Source: Pseudomonas urmiensis
GTDB taxonomy: Bacteria > Pseudomonadota > Gammaproteobacteria > Pseudomonadales > Pseudomonadaceae
Assembly (NCBI RefSeq): GCF_014268815.2
Contig: NZ_JABWRE020000001.1
Coordinates: 2,733,001-2,797,000, forward strand
Direction: 5' to 3'
DNA length: 64,000 nucleotides
Shown here: positions 1-9,824 of the stretch, one piece after another
Numbering within the stretch: the first letter of the stretch is position 1
Layout of the letters: each line of letters starts with the position of its first letter
Notes under the pieces: model-generated
Databases searched by the model: none
What the model saw: only the letters and a program-made list of their open reading frames with translations
Told to the model about the DNA's origin: nothing
Program-made: the position numbers and the translations under genes

Positions 1-37
1 CAACCCTTCACCCCGAGGGCTACCATGGCAGGCTTTA

Positions 38-56
38 GCGCGGCCTTTTGCCGCGC
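38..56. other. GC-rich hairpin at window edge
   Basis: A perfect 7-bp stem (GCGCGGC / GCCGCGC) with a 5-nt loop lies 24 bases before the first gene. It may belong to the end of the upstream gene that is outside the window, but it has no T-tract after it on the + strand. No coding function is visible in bases 1-80. Confidence 0.35.
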
Positions 57-80
57 CCTGCCGCATAAGCCCGAACCCTC

Positions 81-860
81 ATGCCTTTCGAACTCTCCGT
101 AGAACCGCTCACCCTGTTGATCCTCGCCGCAGTCGCCTTCGTCGCCGGCTTCATCGATGCCATTGCCGGCGGTGGTGGCCTGCTGACCACACCAGCATTG
201 CTCACCGCAGGCATGCCGCCGCACCTGGTGCTGGGCACCAACAAGCTCAGCTCAACCTTCGGCTCGGCCACCGCCGGCTTCACCTACTACCGGCGCAAAC
301 TGTTCCACCCGGCGCAGTGGCGCCCTGCCCTGTTCGCCACCCTGGTCGGGGCACTGCTGGGGGCGATCATCGCCCACTACCTGCCTGCCGAATGGCTGAA
401 CAAAATGCTCCCGGTGATCGTCTTCGCCTGCGGTATCTACCTATTGTTTGGCGGCACGCCGAAAGCACCGCTGGATGCCGATGCACCGATCAAGAAAACC
501 TGGCAGGTGCCGCAGGGCTTCACCCTGGGCTTCTACGATGGCGTGGCAGGCCCTGGCACCGGGGCGTTCTGGACGGTCAGTACGCTGCTGCTGTACCCGA
601 TCGATCTGGTCCGCGCCAGCGGCGTGGCGCGCAGCATGAACTTCGTCAGCAACATCGCGGCGCTGACGGTGTTCATCGTGTCTGGGCAAGTGGACTACAT
701 CGTCGGCTTGGCCATGGGCCTGTCAGTGATGGTCGGCGCCTTCTTCGGTGCACGCACGGCGATCAGCGGCGGCAGCAAGTTCATCCGCCCGGTGTTCATC
801 ACCGTGGTGCTGGCGTTGACCGTGCGCCTAGCCTGGCAGCACTGGTTCGGGCAAGCCTAA
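81..860 (+). CDS. TSUP (TauE/SafE) family membrane permease
   Basis: A 259-aa polytopic inner-membrane protein of the sulfite exporter TauE/SafE family. The N-terminal half has the family's glycine-rich stretch after the first helix (residues about 20-35, [15 protein letters not shown]) followed by [13 protein letters not shown], and the second half repeats the fold with [14 protein letters not shown]. About eight hydrophobic segments are visible. Members move sulfonates, sulfite or other small organic anions, but the substrate cannot be read from sequence. The 3' end overlaps the convergent nudC gene by 33 bp. It appears monocistronic. Confidence 0.85.
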   Translation: MPFELSVEPLTLLILAAVAFVAGFIDAIAGGGGLLTTPALLTAGMPPHLVLGTNKLSSTFGSATAGFTYYRRKLFHPAQWRPALFATLVGALLGAIIAHYLPAEWLNKMLPVIVFACGIYLLFGGTPKAPLDADAPIKKTWQVPQGFTLGFYDGVAGPGTGAFWTVSTLLLYPIDLVRASGVARSMNFVSNIAALTVFIVSGQVDYIVGLAMGLSVMVGAFFGARTAISGGSKFIRPVFITVVLALTVRLAWQHWFGQA

Positions 861-1658
861 GCGGCGCGCGACATACAGGTCGATCAGGTGCCGGGCGATG
901 GAACGCCCGGCCGGCAGTGGCGGTAACGCATGGACGTTGAACCACTGCGCATCCTCGATCTCATCCGGCTGCATGACGATCTCGCCACCGGCGTACTCGG
1001 CATGAAAGCCCAGCATCATCGAATGCGGGAATGGCCAACACTGGCTGCCCACGTACTGGATGTTCTTCACCTGCACCGCCACTTCCTCACGCACTTCGCG
1101 CACCAGGCAGTCCTCTGCCGACTCACCGGGTTCGGCGAAACCAGCCAGGGTGCTGTAGACCCCAGTGACAAAGCGCGGCGAGCGCGCCAGCAGAATCTCG
1201 TCACCGCGCGTCACCAGAACGATCATGCTCGGCGAGATCCGTGGGTAGCTGCGCAGATCGCAATGCTGGCAGTACATCGCCCGCTCCCAGTGGATCTGCG
1301 TCATCGCCTGGCCGCAGCTGCCGCAGAACCGGTGCTCACGCGCCCAGGTGCCGATCTGCGCGGCATAGCCCAGTAGCTTGTAGGTATCGAAATCGCCTTC
1401 GAGCATGAACTGGCGCAGGCCACGCCAGCCACAACCGGCCACTTCGCCAGCGCTGCGCAGTTCGAGCAAGAACACCGGCTCGCCGTCGAAGTGGCCGATG
1501 CCGTGCTCGCTGAGCACGTCCAGCGCTTGGCGCTTGAGCCACTGGCGAGGGAACAGCGCGCCGTTGTCATCCACCAGGAACCCGTCCGGGCCGCGGGCAA
1601 CGGCCCAGCCCCCAGAGATCTGCGGGTCGAGTACTGCGGTAGTCCAGCGTGCTGACAT
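828..1658 (-). CDS. nudC: NADH pyrophosphatase NudC
   Basis: A 276-aa Nudix hydrolase that cleaves NAD(H) to NMN(H) and AMP; NudC enzymes also remove NAD caps from RNA 5' ends. The zinc ribbon is visible (FCGSCGQ ... YCQHC, residues about 112-135), then the Nudix box ([20 protein letters not shown]) with its G-x5-E-x7-REVREE pattern. The NudC-specific [11 protein letters not shown] motif (SQPWPFPxS type) lies shortly after, here with C in place of the usual P. Start ATG at 1658 has AAGGAA eight bases upstream. It ends convergently inside the last 33 bp of the TSUP permease gene. Confidence 0.94.
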   Translation of the reverse strand: MSARWTTAVLDPQISGGWAVARGPDGFLVDDNGALFPRQWLKRQALDVLSEHGIGHFDGEPVFLLELRSAGEVAGCGWRGLRQFMLEGDFDTYKLLGYAAQIGTWAREHRFCGSCGQAMTQIHWERAMYCQHCDLRSYPRISPSMIVLVTRGDEILLARSPRFVTGVYSTLAGFAEPGESAEDCLVREVREEVAVQVKNIQYVGSQCWPFPHSMMLGFHAEYAGGEIVMQPDEIEDAQWFNVHALPPLPAGRSIARHLIDLYVARRLGLPEPVLPG

Positions 1659-1690
1659 GTTCGGCTTCCTTCAAGCGCGTCCCCCGCCAA

Positions 1691-2503
1691 TCAGTCGGCG
1701 AACGTCGGTTTCTGTTTGCTCATGTGCGCCGCCACGGCTACCCGCAAGTCTTCGGACTGCAGCATGGCGGCGTTCCAGGTGGCGATGTACTCCAGGCCAT
1801 CGTCGATGCGATGGTCGCGCATGTAGCCGATCATCTCTTTGGTGCCGGCCACGGCAATGGGGGATTTTCCCGCAATTTCCCGGGCAATGGCAAAGACTCC
1901 GTCAAGCAGCGCCGCCTGATCAAGGTAGACCCGGTTGACCAGGCCGATCTGCCGCGCCTCTTCGGCCTCGACGTGACGACCGGTATAGGCCATTTCGCGC
2001 ATCACGCCATCTCCGATGATCCGCGGCAAGCGTTGCAAGGTGCCGACATCGGCGGCCATGCCCATGTCGATCTCCTTGATCGAGAACTGCGCATCGCTGC
2101 TGCAGTAGCGCATGTCACAGGCCGAGACCAGGTCGATCGCACCGCCCAGGCAATAGCCCTGGATCGCCGCCAAGACCGGCTTGCGGCAATTGTCGACGGC
2201 GGTGAACGAAGCCTGCATGCGCAGGATGGTCTGGCGCAGCAGGCGGGCATTGCGACCGACGTCCTTGCCCAGCTGGTTGGCCAGCGACGCCAGCATCATC
2301 AGGTCGATGCCCGAGGAGAAATGCTTGCCTGCGCCGCTAATGACCACGGCCCGCACCGCATCGGTGTCGTCGATCCACTTGAAGATCGCGATGATCTCTT
2401 CCCAGAACGCCGCATTCATTGCGTTGATCTTTTCCGGGCGATTGATCTGAACGTGGGCGATGTTGTCGGTCAGTTCGACCTTGAACGCGGTGTAGTCGGT
2501 CAC
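1691..2503 (-). CDS. Crotonase-family enzyme, dienoyl-CoA isomerase type
   Basis: A 270-aa enoyl-CoA hydratase/isomerase. The CoA oxyanion-hole elements are present (HFSSGIDLMML; IQGYCLGGAIDLVSACD). The following stretch, FSIKEIDMGMAADVGTLQRL, matches the signature of delta3,5-delta2,4-dienoyl-CoA isomerases (eukaryotic ECH1): acidic residues in SIKEID plus AADVGTLQRLP. That suggests isomerisation of dienoyl-CoA intermediates of unsaturated fatty-acid oxidation rather than plain hydration. I chose the GTG start at 2503, with AGGAGT seven bases upstream, over an upstream extension that has no RBS. It is divergent from nhaB. Confidence 0.85.
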   Translation of the reverse strand: MTDYTAFKVELTDNIAHVQINRPEKINAMNAAFWEEIIAIFKWIDDTDAVRAVVISGAGKHFSSGIDLMMLASLANQLGKDVGRNARLLRQTILRMQASFTAVDNCRKPVLAAIQGYCLGGAIDLVSACDMRYCSSDAQFSIKEIDMGMAADVGTLQRLPRIIGDGVMREMAYTGRHVEAEEARQIGLVNRVYLDQAALLDGVFAIAREIAGKSPIAVAGTKEMIGYMRDHRIDDGLEYIATWNAAMLQSEDLRVAVAAHMSKQKPTFAD

Positions 2504-2652
2504 GGGCGGCACTCCTGTGGGAAAAGGGTTCAGCGCCGGACTATAGCGCACCCCACAGGCCGCACTTGTGCCAAAAGCGGGACTGCACAGCTTGCGCGAT
2601 GCGCCCGCTTGGGGCACTTTGCGCCACTGCAGAATCATAAGGATACAAATTC

Positions 2653-4155
2653 ATGTCGCGCTCTCTGGCCGGCACTGTCGCCCACTCGTTCCTGGGCCAG
2701 TCGCCGCTTTGGTACAAGGCGGTCATCTGCCTGTTCCTGATCCTCAACCCACTGGTACTGCTGAGCGCTGGCCCAGTGGCCGCAGGCTGGCTGCTGGTGA
2801 TCGAGTTCATCTTCACGTTGGGCATGGCCCTCAAGTGCTATCCACTGATGCCTGGCGGTCTGCTGTTGATCGAAGCCTTGCTGATCAAGCTGACCACGCC
2901 CCAGGCGCTGTACGAAGAGCTGCTGCACAACTTCCCGGTGATCCTGCTGCTGATGTTCATGGTCGCGGGCATTCACTTCATGAAGGAGCTGTTGCTGTTC
3001 CTGTTCTCGCGAATCCTGCTGGGGGTGCGCTCCAAGGCGCTGCTGGCGCTGTTGTTCTGCGTGTTGTCGGCGTTTCTTTCGGCGTTTCTCGATGCCCTGA
3101 CCGTGACAGCGGTGATCATCAGCGCGGCGGTGGGTTTCTATGCGGTTTATCACCGGGTGGCGTCTGGGGCCAACCCCCGGGAAGAGTCCGAGCTGGCCAG
3201 CGACCAGCAGGTCGCCCAGTTGCACCGTGAAGACCTCGACCAGTTCCGCGCCTTTCTGCGCAGCCTGTTGATGCATGGCGCGGTCGGCACGGCGCTGGGC
3301 GGGGTCTGCACCTTGGTCGGCGAGCCGCAGAACCTGCTGATCGGCCATGAGCTGGGTTGGCACTTCGCCGATTTCTTCCTCAAGGTGGCGCCGGTTTCCT
3401 TGCCAGTACTCGCCGCCGGCCTGGTGACCTGCGTAGCCCTGGAGAAGCTGCGCCTGTTTGGTTACGGCACCCTGATGCCCGAGCGCGTACGCCAGGTGCT
3501 GGCCGCCCACGCCGCCGAGGACGATGCCGCGCGCACCCCAGCGCAACGCCTGGCACTGCTGGTGCAGGGGGTTGCCGCGCTGATCCTGATTGTCTGCCTG
3601 GGCCTGCACATCGCCGAAGTCGGCTTGATTGGCCTGATGGTGATCGTGCTGATCACCGCGTTCACCGGCATTACCGACGAGCACCGCCTGGGCCGCGCGT
3701 TCCAGGACGCCATGCCGTTCACGGCGTTGCTGGTGGTGTTTTTCGCGGTGGTCGCAGTGATCCATCAGCAGCAGTTGTTCAGCCCGCTGATCGCCTCGGT
3801 GCTGGCCCTACCGGCCGAGCAGCAGCCAGGCATGTTGTACTTGGCCAACGGCCTGCTGTCGGCGATCAGCGACAACGTGTTCGTGGCGACCATCTACATC
3901 ACCGAGGTCAAGCAAGCATTTGTCAACGGTGCGATGAGCCGCGAGCATTTCGAGACCTTGGCGGTGGCGATCAATACCGGCACCAACCTGCCCAGCGTGG
4001 CCACGCCCAATGGCCAGGCAGCGTTTCTGTTCCTGCTGACCTCGGCGATTGCCCCGCTGATTCGGCTGTCGTACGGGCGGATGGTGTGGATGGCCTTGCC
4101 GTATACCGTAGTGATGGGTGGCCTGGGCTGGTGGGCGGTGACTTACTGGTTGTAA
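2653..4155 (+). CDS. nhaB: Na+/H+ antiporter NhaB
   Basis: A 500-aa, many-helix inner-membrane antiporter that expels Na+ in exchange for H+. The N-terminus ([19 protein letters not shown]), the [19 protein letters not shown] helix and the C-terminal [20 protein letters not shown] region are typical NhaB landmarks. Length equals the family norm. ATAAGGATACAAATTC upstream supplies an AAGGA ribosome site for ATG 2653. It appears monocistronic and is followed by a REP pair. Confidence 0.95.
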   Translation: MSRSLAGTVAHSFLGQSPLWYKAVICLFLILNPLVLLSAGPVAAGWLLVIEFIFTLGMALKCYPLMPGGLLLIEALLIKLTTPQALYEELLHNFPVILLLMFMVAGIHFMKELLLFLFSRILLGVRSKALLALLFCVLSAFLSAFLDALTVTAVIISAAVGFYAVYHRVASGANPREESELASDQQVAQLHREDLDQFRAFLRSLLMHGAVGTALGGVCTLVGEPQNLLIGHELGWHFADFFLKVAPVSLPVLAAGLVTCVALEKLRLFGYGTLMPERVRQVLAAHAAEDDAARTPAQRLALLVQGVAALILIVCLGLHIAEVGLIGLMVIVLITAFTGITDEHRLGRAFQDAMPFTALLVVFFAVVAVIHQQQLFSPLIASVLALPAEQQPGMLYLANGLLSAISDNVFVATIYITEVKQAFVNGAMSREHFETLAVAINTGTNLPSVATPNGQAAFLFLLTSAIAPLIRLSYGRMVWMALPYTVVMGGLGWWAVTYWL

Positions 4156-4178
4156 AGCCCAAGCCAATGGGTTGACTG

Positions 4179-4280
4179 TGCCGGCCTCATCGCGGGGCAA
4201 GCCCGCTCCCACGCCCATCTCCCACGAGGACCTGAGCGGCCTGCGTGGAAGCGGGCTTGCCCCGCGATGAGGCCGGCACT
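4179..4280. repeat. Inverted pair of REP elements
   Basis: Two head-to-head REP copies separate nhaB from the convergent GFA-type gene. The left arm starts TGCCGGCCTCATCGCGGGGC (4179) and runs through CAAGCCCGCTCCCACGC. The right arm (about 4244-4280) is its near-perfect reverse complement ending GATGAGGCCGGCA. This is the P. putida-type REP. It probably acts as a shared 3' stabiliser or terminator between convergent genes. Confidence 0.9.
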
Positions 4281-4289
4281 GACACGCCA

Positions 4290-4682
4290 TCAATCCTCGC
4301 CACGCCCTACCCCTTCACGGTCCTGCGGGTAATGCTTGGCCAGGGCAAACGCCGGCAACCAGCCCTCGCGGCGCACCGTCCAGCTTTCATAGGTAGGCTG
4401 CAGTTGATCAGGCGCATCCATCGCCCCCAGATTGACCTCGACTTCATCAGCACTGCGATTGAACACCGACGAACCACAACGCGGACAAAAATGCCGCCCC
4501 GCGTAATCGCGCGTCTCACCCGTGATCGTCACCGCCGCCTGAGCAAAGATCGCCGAGGCATGAAACAACGCCCCGTGAAACTTTCGACAATCCAGACAGT
4601 GGCACAGGCCAACCCGGTAGGGCCTCCCCGTTGCTTCAATCCGCACATCGCCGCACAGGCACCCTGCGCTGAATCGCTGCAT
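4290..4682 (-). CDS. GFA-family zinc protein (CENP-V/GFA domain)
   Basis: A 130-aa protein of the glutathione-dependent formaldehyde-activating (GFA/Mss4-like) fold. Zinc ligands are visible: C8 and C10 (GCLCG), C27, C29 and C32 (CHCLDC) and C66/C69 (CPRC). GGAGG lies six bases before the ATG at 4682. Most family members have no proven substrate, so only the fold and metal binding are claimed. Confidence 0.85.
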   Translation of the reverse strand: MQRFSAGCLCGDVRIEATGRPYRVGLCHCLDCRKFHGALFHASAIFAQAAVTITGETRDYAGRHFCPRCGSSVFNRSADEVEVNLGAMDAPDQLQPTYESWTVRREGWLPAFALAKHYPQDREGVGRGED

Positions 4683-4830
4683 GACGCACCTCCGTCATCT
4701 CTTCGATCAGCTTCAATAGTGGAACTCACAGCCCACGATTGCCAGCCGCGATGCGGTTTCCTACCGTCGCCCACAGCTGATCGATTATTATCCATAGCCG
4801 CTCCCCCCTCTCGTAACGGAACCCCGGATC

Positions 4831-6396
4831 ATGGAACGATCGGTCGACGACCCGCTGCCTGAACCTCGCCGCCATTACATCGTGCGCCATTGGCGTGGCG
4901 AGCTGTCGCTGGCGACGTCGTTGTGGGTCAACGAAATGTTGCTGGGCGTGTTGTCGCTGCCCATTTTCTTGCTGCTGTATTGGCTGCTGGTGCGCTACCC
5001 ACTCAGTCCAAAGGCGTTGGTTGCCGTGCTGATCCCGCTGCTGTGTATCACCCTGGCGGTGGCCATCTGGCAGGCGGTGGGGGTCAGGCGCTCGGCTAAG
5101 CGCCACAAGGCGCAAGGCGGCAAGGTCTATTGGGTTACTCTGGTGCGCATGTTGGTGCTGGCAGTGCTGTTGGTGAGCGGGCGCGAACTGCTGCTGGGGT
5201 TCTACCCGGCACTCAAGTCGCTGGCGCAAATGGTCAGCAGCCCCGATTCGTTACCTGCCCACCGCATCAGCCTGCTCAGCGAGCACGAAGTGGAAATTGC
5301 CGGCGCTCTGTCACCCGGCAGCCTGAGCACATTCGAGCAGCTTCTCAGGGCCAATCCACAGCTGACCACAGTCCAGCTGGACAGCCCCGGCGGGCTGTTG
5401 GGCGAAGCCCGGGCGATTGCCCTGCGTATCAAGGAAAACGGCTTCACCACCTATACCAACGCTGAGTGTTCCAGTGCCTGTACCCTGCTGTTCCTGGCCG
5501 GCAAGCAGCGGCTGCTGGGTCATCAGGGGCGCCTGGGCTTCCACAGCCCAAACCTCTACGGCAGTGACACTGCGCCTCAGTTCATGCGCGCTATGTATCG
5601 CCAGGCCTTCGATGAGCATGGCGTATCGGCAGCGTTCAGCGACAAAATGCTCAATACCCCTCCCAGCGCCATGTGGTATCCGCAAAGCGAGCAACTGCTG
5701 CACGAGCGGATCGTCACCGCGGTGGTCGATCCTGGGCGGTTCAGCGATGGCCGACTGCTGCGACTAAAGCAACCAGGCCAGCTCGATAGCTTCCTGCAAG
5801 GCAACTTCGTGTTCAGAACCCTTGCCCAAGCCGATCCCGAGCGCTACCAGGCGATCAAGACCGAGGCCGCCAAGGCACTGGATGAGGCCAGCAGCTTCGC
5901 TCAGTTCAGTGGGTTGACCGGGCGCGAGAGCTCGATCCTGGTCACTCAGGCGCTGGACATGGCACCTGCCGCGCCAACCCTGGCGTTCTGGCACGCCCAG
6001 GTGGCGCTGATGCAGGCCCTGCAAGAGCATGCGCCCGAGCAGTGCAAAAACTACATTCTTGGCACGCTACCGGCAGGCTTCAGCTACGCCGAAGCGGTAC
6101 CAGCGACTGTCTTGCAACAAATCCAGGAGGCTCAGCGCGGCGTCATCGAGGCCGCAGCGCAAAACCCCAGCGACGCCACAGCGTCGCTGCTCAAAGCCAA
6201 CCTCGATGCCCTGTTTATCCAGGCCCAGGCCAGCATGCCCGCAGCGCGCGAGCTGTTCGTCAAGCCGCGCCAGCACGCAGACCAGCCAGACGCCCTGTGC
6301 CGCGCGCATCTGTTGTTGTACCGCTTGGCCTTGGCCCTGCCCGACCAGCAGCAGGCTGCCTCGGCGGTAGCGCAGCTGCGCGCGTATCCGCGCTGA
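4831..6396 (+). CDS. Membrane-anchored ClpP-like protein
   Basis: A 521-aa protein with about four N-terminal membrane segments (residues about 30-140), then a ClpP/SppA-like domain and a long helical C-terminal region. The ClpP-class motifs are readable: LDSPGG (183-188, oxyanion-hole turn), ECSSACT (212-218, with S215 the probable nucleophile in the SSAC context) and LGFH (H238, probable general base). The topology would put the protease domain in the periplasm. It sits alone between convergent or divergent neighbours, so no partner is indicated. The fold and likely serine hydrolase activity are inferred; the substrate is unknown. Confidence 0.75.
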   Translation: MERSVDDPLPEPRRHYIVRHWRGELSLATSLWVNEMLLGVLSLPIFLLLYWLLVRYPLSPKALVAVLIPLLCITLAVAIWQAVGVRRSAKRHKAQGGKVYWVTLVRMLVLAVLLVSGRELLLGFYPALKSLAQMVSSPDSLPAHRISLLSEHEVEIAGALSPGSLSTFEQLLRANPQLTTVQLDSPGGLLGEARAIALRIKENGFTTYTNAECSSACTLLFLAGKQRLLGHQGRLGFHSPNLYGSDTAPQFMRAMYRQAFDEHGVSAAFSDKMLNTPPSAMWYPQSEQLLHERIVTAVVDPGRFSDGRLLRLKQPGQLDSFLQGNFVFRTLAQADPERYQAIKTEAAKALDEASSFAQFSGLTGRESSILVTQALDMAPAAPTLAFWHAQVALMQALQEHAPEQCKNYILGTLPAGFSYAEAVPATVLQQIQEAQRGVIEAAAQNPSDATASLLKANLDALFIQAQASMPAARELFVKPRQHADQPDALCRAHLLLYRLALALPDQQQAASAVAQLRAYPR

Positions 6397-6411
6397 AGGC
6401 CAGCTCCGCGC

Positions 6412-7053
6412 TCAGGCCGTCTGCCGGCGCATCATCAAAATCGCCGCGCCGAAGCCAATGAAGGTGGTCCCTACCACCCGACTGACCCAGCGCGAAAACG
6501 CCGGCCGGGTCAGCACGCCCTTGGCCCGCGAGGCGAGCATTGCGTACAGCCCCAGCGACATCAGCGACAGCGCCATGAAGATCGAGGTAAGGATCAAAAA
6601 CTGCGGCAGCAATGCAGCCCCCTGGTCAATGAACTGCGGGAACAGCGCGGTGAAGAACATGGTCGCCTTGGGGTTGGTCGCTGCCGTGAGAAACGCCGAC
6701 TTATACAGTTTCATCCGCGTCGGTCTGTTGGCCTTGCTGCTGCCCGCGCCATCGTTCGCAAGCATCGAATTCTTCTTTAACAGCTGCTTTGCGCCCAGGT
6801 AGAACAGGTAAGCCGCCCCCAGAATCTTCACTGCGTTGAACAGTATTTCCGAGCTGGCAAGCAAGGCCCCCAAGCCGAGCATCGCCGCTGCCGACAAGCA
6901 GAACAGGCCACTGACGTTGCCCAGCGACGACCAGATCGCCGAGCGTGCGCCGTACTGGATGCTGTTGTTGATCGCCATCAATGAGGCAGGCCCAGGGCTG
7001 GCGATGGCAATCGCGGCAACCAGGGAATAAGCGAGGAGCAAGTGGATATCCAT
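6412..7053 (-). CDS. LysE-family exporter
   Basis: A 213-aa inner-membrane exporter of the LysE/RhtB family with about six helices. The N-terminal IASPGPASLMAINNSIQYG motif is the family signature. Members export amino acids or homoserine lactones; the substrate cannot be told. It converges on the ClpP-like gene with a 15-bp gap. The GNAT gene upstream on the same strand is 47 bp away. Confidence 0.88.
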   Translation of the reverse strand: MDIHLLLAYSLVAAIAIASPGPASLMAINNSIQYGARSAIWSSLGNVSGLFCLSAAAMLGLGALLASSEILFNAVKILGAAYLFYLGAKQLLKKNSMLANDGAGSSKANRPTRMKLYKSAFLTAATNPKATMFFTALFPQFIDQGAALLPQFLILTSIFMALSLMSLGLYAMLASRAKGVLTRPAFSRWVSRVVGTTFIGFGAAILMMRRQTA

Positions 7054-7100
7054 GTCTTGGAACTCAATAAAAGTGAAAGGCTATTGGGCGTGTTGGTCAC

Positions 7101-7598
7101 TCAATCGAGCGGGATGACTTTGGCCATCTCAGCGGTCGCTACCCAGCCCAGGTTTTCATACACCGGCCGGCCAAGTTCGGTGGCATGGAGAATGGCAAAG
7201 CCGATGCCGCGCCGGGCGAACTCGGCCTCGGCCAGGTTCATCAAGGCCGAGGCCAGCCCGCGCCGTCGGTAGTCCGGCTCGACGAACACATTGAGCACAT
7301 AGCCACGCTGGGCGCAGGTTGGATGAGCCGGATGCGGCGGCCAGTCCAGGCTCATCAAACCAATCGCCGCAGCGGTTTTGCCTTGATCGCTGAGGACGAA
7401 GCCAAAGTATCGCCCATCCAATAAACGCGGGCGTAACCAGGTCGCGAAGTGCTCGGTCATGACGCGCAGCTGGGCAGGCTCACCACCGGCCTCAGCGAAC
7501 ATTTTTTCGCGCTGGGCACAGATCATCGCGTGGTCACCCGTTTGCAACCGACGCACCATCAGGCCGGAAAAATCGATTGTGCGGGGAGTCTCGTTCAT
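7101..7598 (-). CDS. GNAT-family N-acetyltransferase
   Basis: A 165-aa acetyltransferase. The acetyl-CoA loop is visible as VEPDYRRRGLASALMNLAE, preceded by the beta-strand GYVLNVFV. The C-terminal LHATELGRPVYENLGW is typical of GNAT motif B. The ATG at 7598 has AGGTG six bases upstream, so the longer GTG-initiated frame is not used. It probably shares a transcript with the lysE-like gene. The substrate is unknown. Confidence 0.85.
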   Translation of the reverse strand: MNETPRTIDFSGLMVRRLQTGDHAMICAQREKMFAEAGGEPAQLRVMTEHFATWLRPRLLDGRYFGFVLSDQGKTAAAIGLMSLDWPPHPAHPTCAQRGYVLNVFVEPDYRRRGLASALMNLAEAEFARRGIGFAILHATELGRPVYENLGWVATAEMAKVIPLD

Positions 7599-7853
7599 AA
7601 CTTGCACCTAGGCCGGGCCGTCGATGCTAAAGCAGGCAGGCAGCTGGCATAAGCTACAGATGGGGGCCAATCGGACCATACAGAGGAAAATCCCGGCACA
7701 CCCTGTCACAAGGGTCTGCCGCCGAGGGCGCTGCGCGAAGGCTATGAGCTGATCAGTCAGACCCTGGTGCTCGCGTTGATGGGGCGCTAATCGACGCTGC
7801 TACGGGTTGCCTGCTAAGGTGTGCGCCCCACCTCGCAGCAAAGGAATGAGCGA

Positions 7854-8159
7854 ATGATTACCTGCCACCTCAGATACGTCATCGACCCCTACCAGATCCC
7901 TGCCTTCGAGCACTACTCACGGTTGTGGATTCATCTGGTCAACCGCATGGGCGGCACCCACCATGGTTATTTCCTGCCTTGCGAGGGCGCCAACAATATC
8001 GCCTACGCACTGTTCAGTTTCCCAAGCCTTGCGGCGTACGAACAGTACCGCAAAGATTCTGAAACCGATCCAGAATGCATCGCCGCGTTCGCCCTGGCGA
8101 CCGAGCAGCGGTTCATTCTGAGTTATGAGCGAAGCTTCCTGCGGCCGGTGCTCGACTAA
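7854..8159 (+). CDS. NIPSNAP-family small protein
   Basis: A 101-aa protein with the ferredoxin-like alpha/beta pattern of NIPSNAP proteins (ITCHLRYVIDPYQIPAFEHY near the start; ALFSFPSLAAYEQYR in the middle). The start at 7854 is set by AAAGGA about eight bases upstream; the frame upstream of it lacks an RBS. The biochemical function of bacterial members is not established. Confidence 0.8.
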   Translation: MITCHLRYVIDPYQIPAFEHYSRLWIHLVNRMGGTHHGYFLPCEGANNIAYALFSFPSLAAYEQYRKDSETDPECIAAFALATEQRFILSYERSFLRPVLD

Positions 8160-8192
8160 GCCATTAGCCTTACTGAAAAGAACTACAGCTCG

Positions 8193-8894
8193 CTAGCGCG
8201 GCAGGTAGCCCAGTTGCCAAGCCCTGGGGATGAAGGCGCAGACCAAAGCCAGTACGCTGGCCAGCGCGCCACTGCCAATCAGCGCAATCAGCCCCAGCCG
8301 TTGTTGCAACCAAGCCCCCAGCGCGGCGCCCAGCAACATGCCAGTCCAAGGCACCAACTGCACCCGCCAGCCATTGCGCCGCTCGCCCAGCAGCCAGCGC
8401 CCAAGCCCGCGACCGAAGCGTGACAGCGCACCGGTCACATAGGTCAGGCCGATCGGCAGGCCATTCACTTGCTCGACCACGGCATTGATCATGCCCATGG
8501 CCAGGATCGCCGTGAGCAGCGCTGGCAATGCCGTCGGTACCGGCCACAGGCCAGCGCTGGTCAGCAGGCTGGCGACAATCAACAGCACCGGCCAGGCCTT
8601 GCGCTTGAAGCTGCGCACCAGCATCACGCCAAGGGCATTGCCGACCACGAAGCCAACAATCGCCAGCGCCAGACGCACCACCAGGGCCAGATCGGCCTGG
8701 CTGATGGCTGCGGCCAAGCGGGTGGTGTTGCCACTCATGAACGAGACGAAATCGCCCATCGCCAATAGGCCGATGGCATCGGTCATTCCCGCCAGCACCG
8801 ACAGCCCGGCGACCAGGCCCAAGCCGACGCGCCCGCGCAAGCGTTGCAACCTGGCGCGTTTGGCACTGTGCAGGTAAGCGGTATGGGTGAGCAT
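8193..8894 (-). CDS. YoaK/DUF1275 family membrane protein
   Basis: A 233-aa membrane protein with about six helices. The DUF1275 hallmark is present near the N-terminus: GMTDAIGLLAMGDFVSFMSG followed by NTTRLA. The C-terminal half carries the YVTGALSRFGRGLGRWL loop. The function is unknown for the family. The gene is 18 bp downstream of the LysR regulator on the same strand and may be co-transcribed with it. Confidence 0.82.
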   Translation of the reverse strand: MLTHTAYLHSAKRARLQRLRGRVGLGLVAGLSVLAGMTDAIGLLAMGDFVSFMSGNTTRLAAAISQADLALVVRLALAIVGFVVGNALGVMLVRSFKRKAWPVLLIVASLLTSAGLWPVPTALPALLTAILAMGMINAVVEQVNGLPIGLTYVTGALSRFGRGLGRWLLGERRNGWRVQLVPWTGMLLGAALGAWLQQRLGLIALIGSGALASVLALVCAFIPRAWQLGYLPR

Positions 8895-8912
8895 GGGCGG
8901 GTCGATCTCCCT

Positions 8913-9824
8913 TCAGACGGTGGGCAACACTGGCGATGCAAGGTTCGCCTGATGCCTGAGCCAATCGATGAACGCGGATACCGGCGCACGCTGCAAGGCA
9001 TTCGGGCGAGCAACCGCGTAATAGGCGAAGCGCGCGGGCCAGGGCAGGTCCAGCACCACCACCAACCTGCCACTTTGTAACTCTTCCTGGGCATGATTGT
9101 CTTGCACCAGAGCAATGCCCTGGCCCATCGCCGCTGCGCGCAATAACAACAGATCCTCATCAAAGCTCGGCCCGCGCCTGACCCTGCTGTCAGGCTCCAC
9201 GCCATGCGCCTGTAGCCATAGTGCCCAGTCGGCGCGGTCGGAGTCTTGCAACAGCGGATAGTGCAGGCAATCCGCCGGACTCTGGATGGCCGGGCCTTTG
9301 CCCAGTAATGCGGGGCTGGCGACTGGCAGCAGCACCGGGGCCAGCAATGCAATCGACTCAAGCCCCGGATAGTGCCCCAGGCCATGGCGCAAGGCGATGT
9401 CGACGCGCTCATGGTGCAAATCCACCAGCTGCGCCGTGGCCTCCACCCGCACTTCGATGCCCGGGTGCCGGGCACTGAAATCGGCCAGCCGCGGCACCAG
9501 CCAGCACGACGCAAAAGACGGCACGGTACTCACGGTCAGGGTTTGCTCGGCCGTCATTGCCTCAAGCTCAGCCAGGGCGTTTTCAATCTGGCCGAAACCG
9601 CGCAGCAAACCTGGATGCAAACGCGCTCCTGCTTCGGTCAGTTGTACGCCCTGGCGACTGCGCAGCAGCAGCGTAGCGCCCAGCCGGTCTTCAAGTTGGC
9701 GAATCTGTTGGCTGATCGCCCCAGGCGTCACCCCCAACCGGTGCGCAGCGGCCTTGAGGCTACCCAGGCGCGCGGTTTCAGTGAATGCCCGCAGGGCCAG
9801 TAAAGGAAGCACAGCGCCCATCAA
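8913..9824 (-). CDS. LysR-family regulator (GcvA-like)
   Basis: A 303-aa LysR-type regulator. The N-terminal winged helix-turn-helix reads LRAFTETARLGSLKAAAHRL ... GVTPGAISQQIRQLEDRLG (residues about 8-50), with a substrate-binding domain after residue 90. It is transcribed divergently from the GST/LLM pair across a 128-bp gap containing the 10-bp palindrome CGCTTAAGCG (9851-9860), a plausible binding site. By the usual LysR arrangement it should control the divergent GST gene; the inducer is unknown. Confidence 0.9.
   Translation of the reverse strand: MMGAVLPLLALRAFTETARLGSLKAAAHRLGVTPGAISQQIRQLEDRLGATLLLRSRQGVQLTEAGARLHPGLLRGFGQIENALAELEAMTAEQTLTVSTVPSFASCWLVPRLADFSARHPGIEVRVEATAQLVDLHHERVDIALRHGLGHYPGLESIALLAPVLLPVASPALLGKGPAIQSPADCLHYPLLQDSDRADWALWLQAHGVEPDSRVRRGPSFDEDLLLLRAAAMGQGIALVQDNHAQEELQSGRLVVVLDLPWPARFAYYAVARPNALQRAPVSAFIDWLRHQANLASPVLPTV

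Noticed and set aside
7655..7791. A start-less open stretch ending ...ELISQTLVLALMGR in the gap before the NIPSNAP gene, perhaps a gene remnant.
   Set aside because: Too short, no start codon or RBS and no recognised family.
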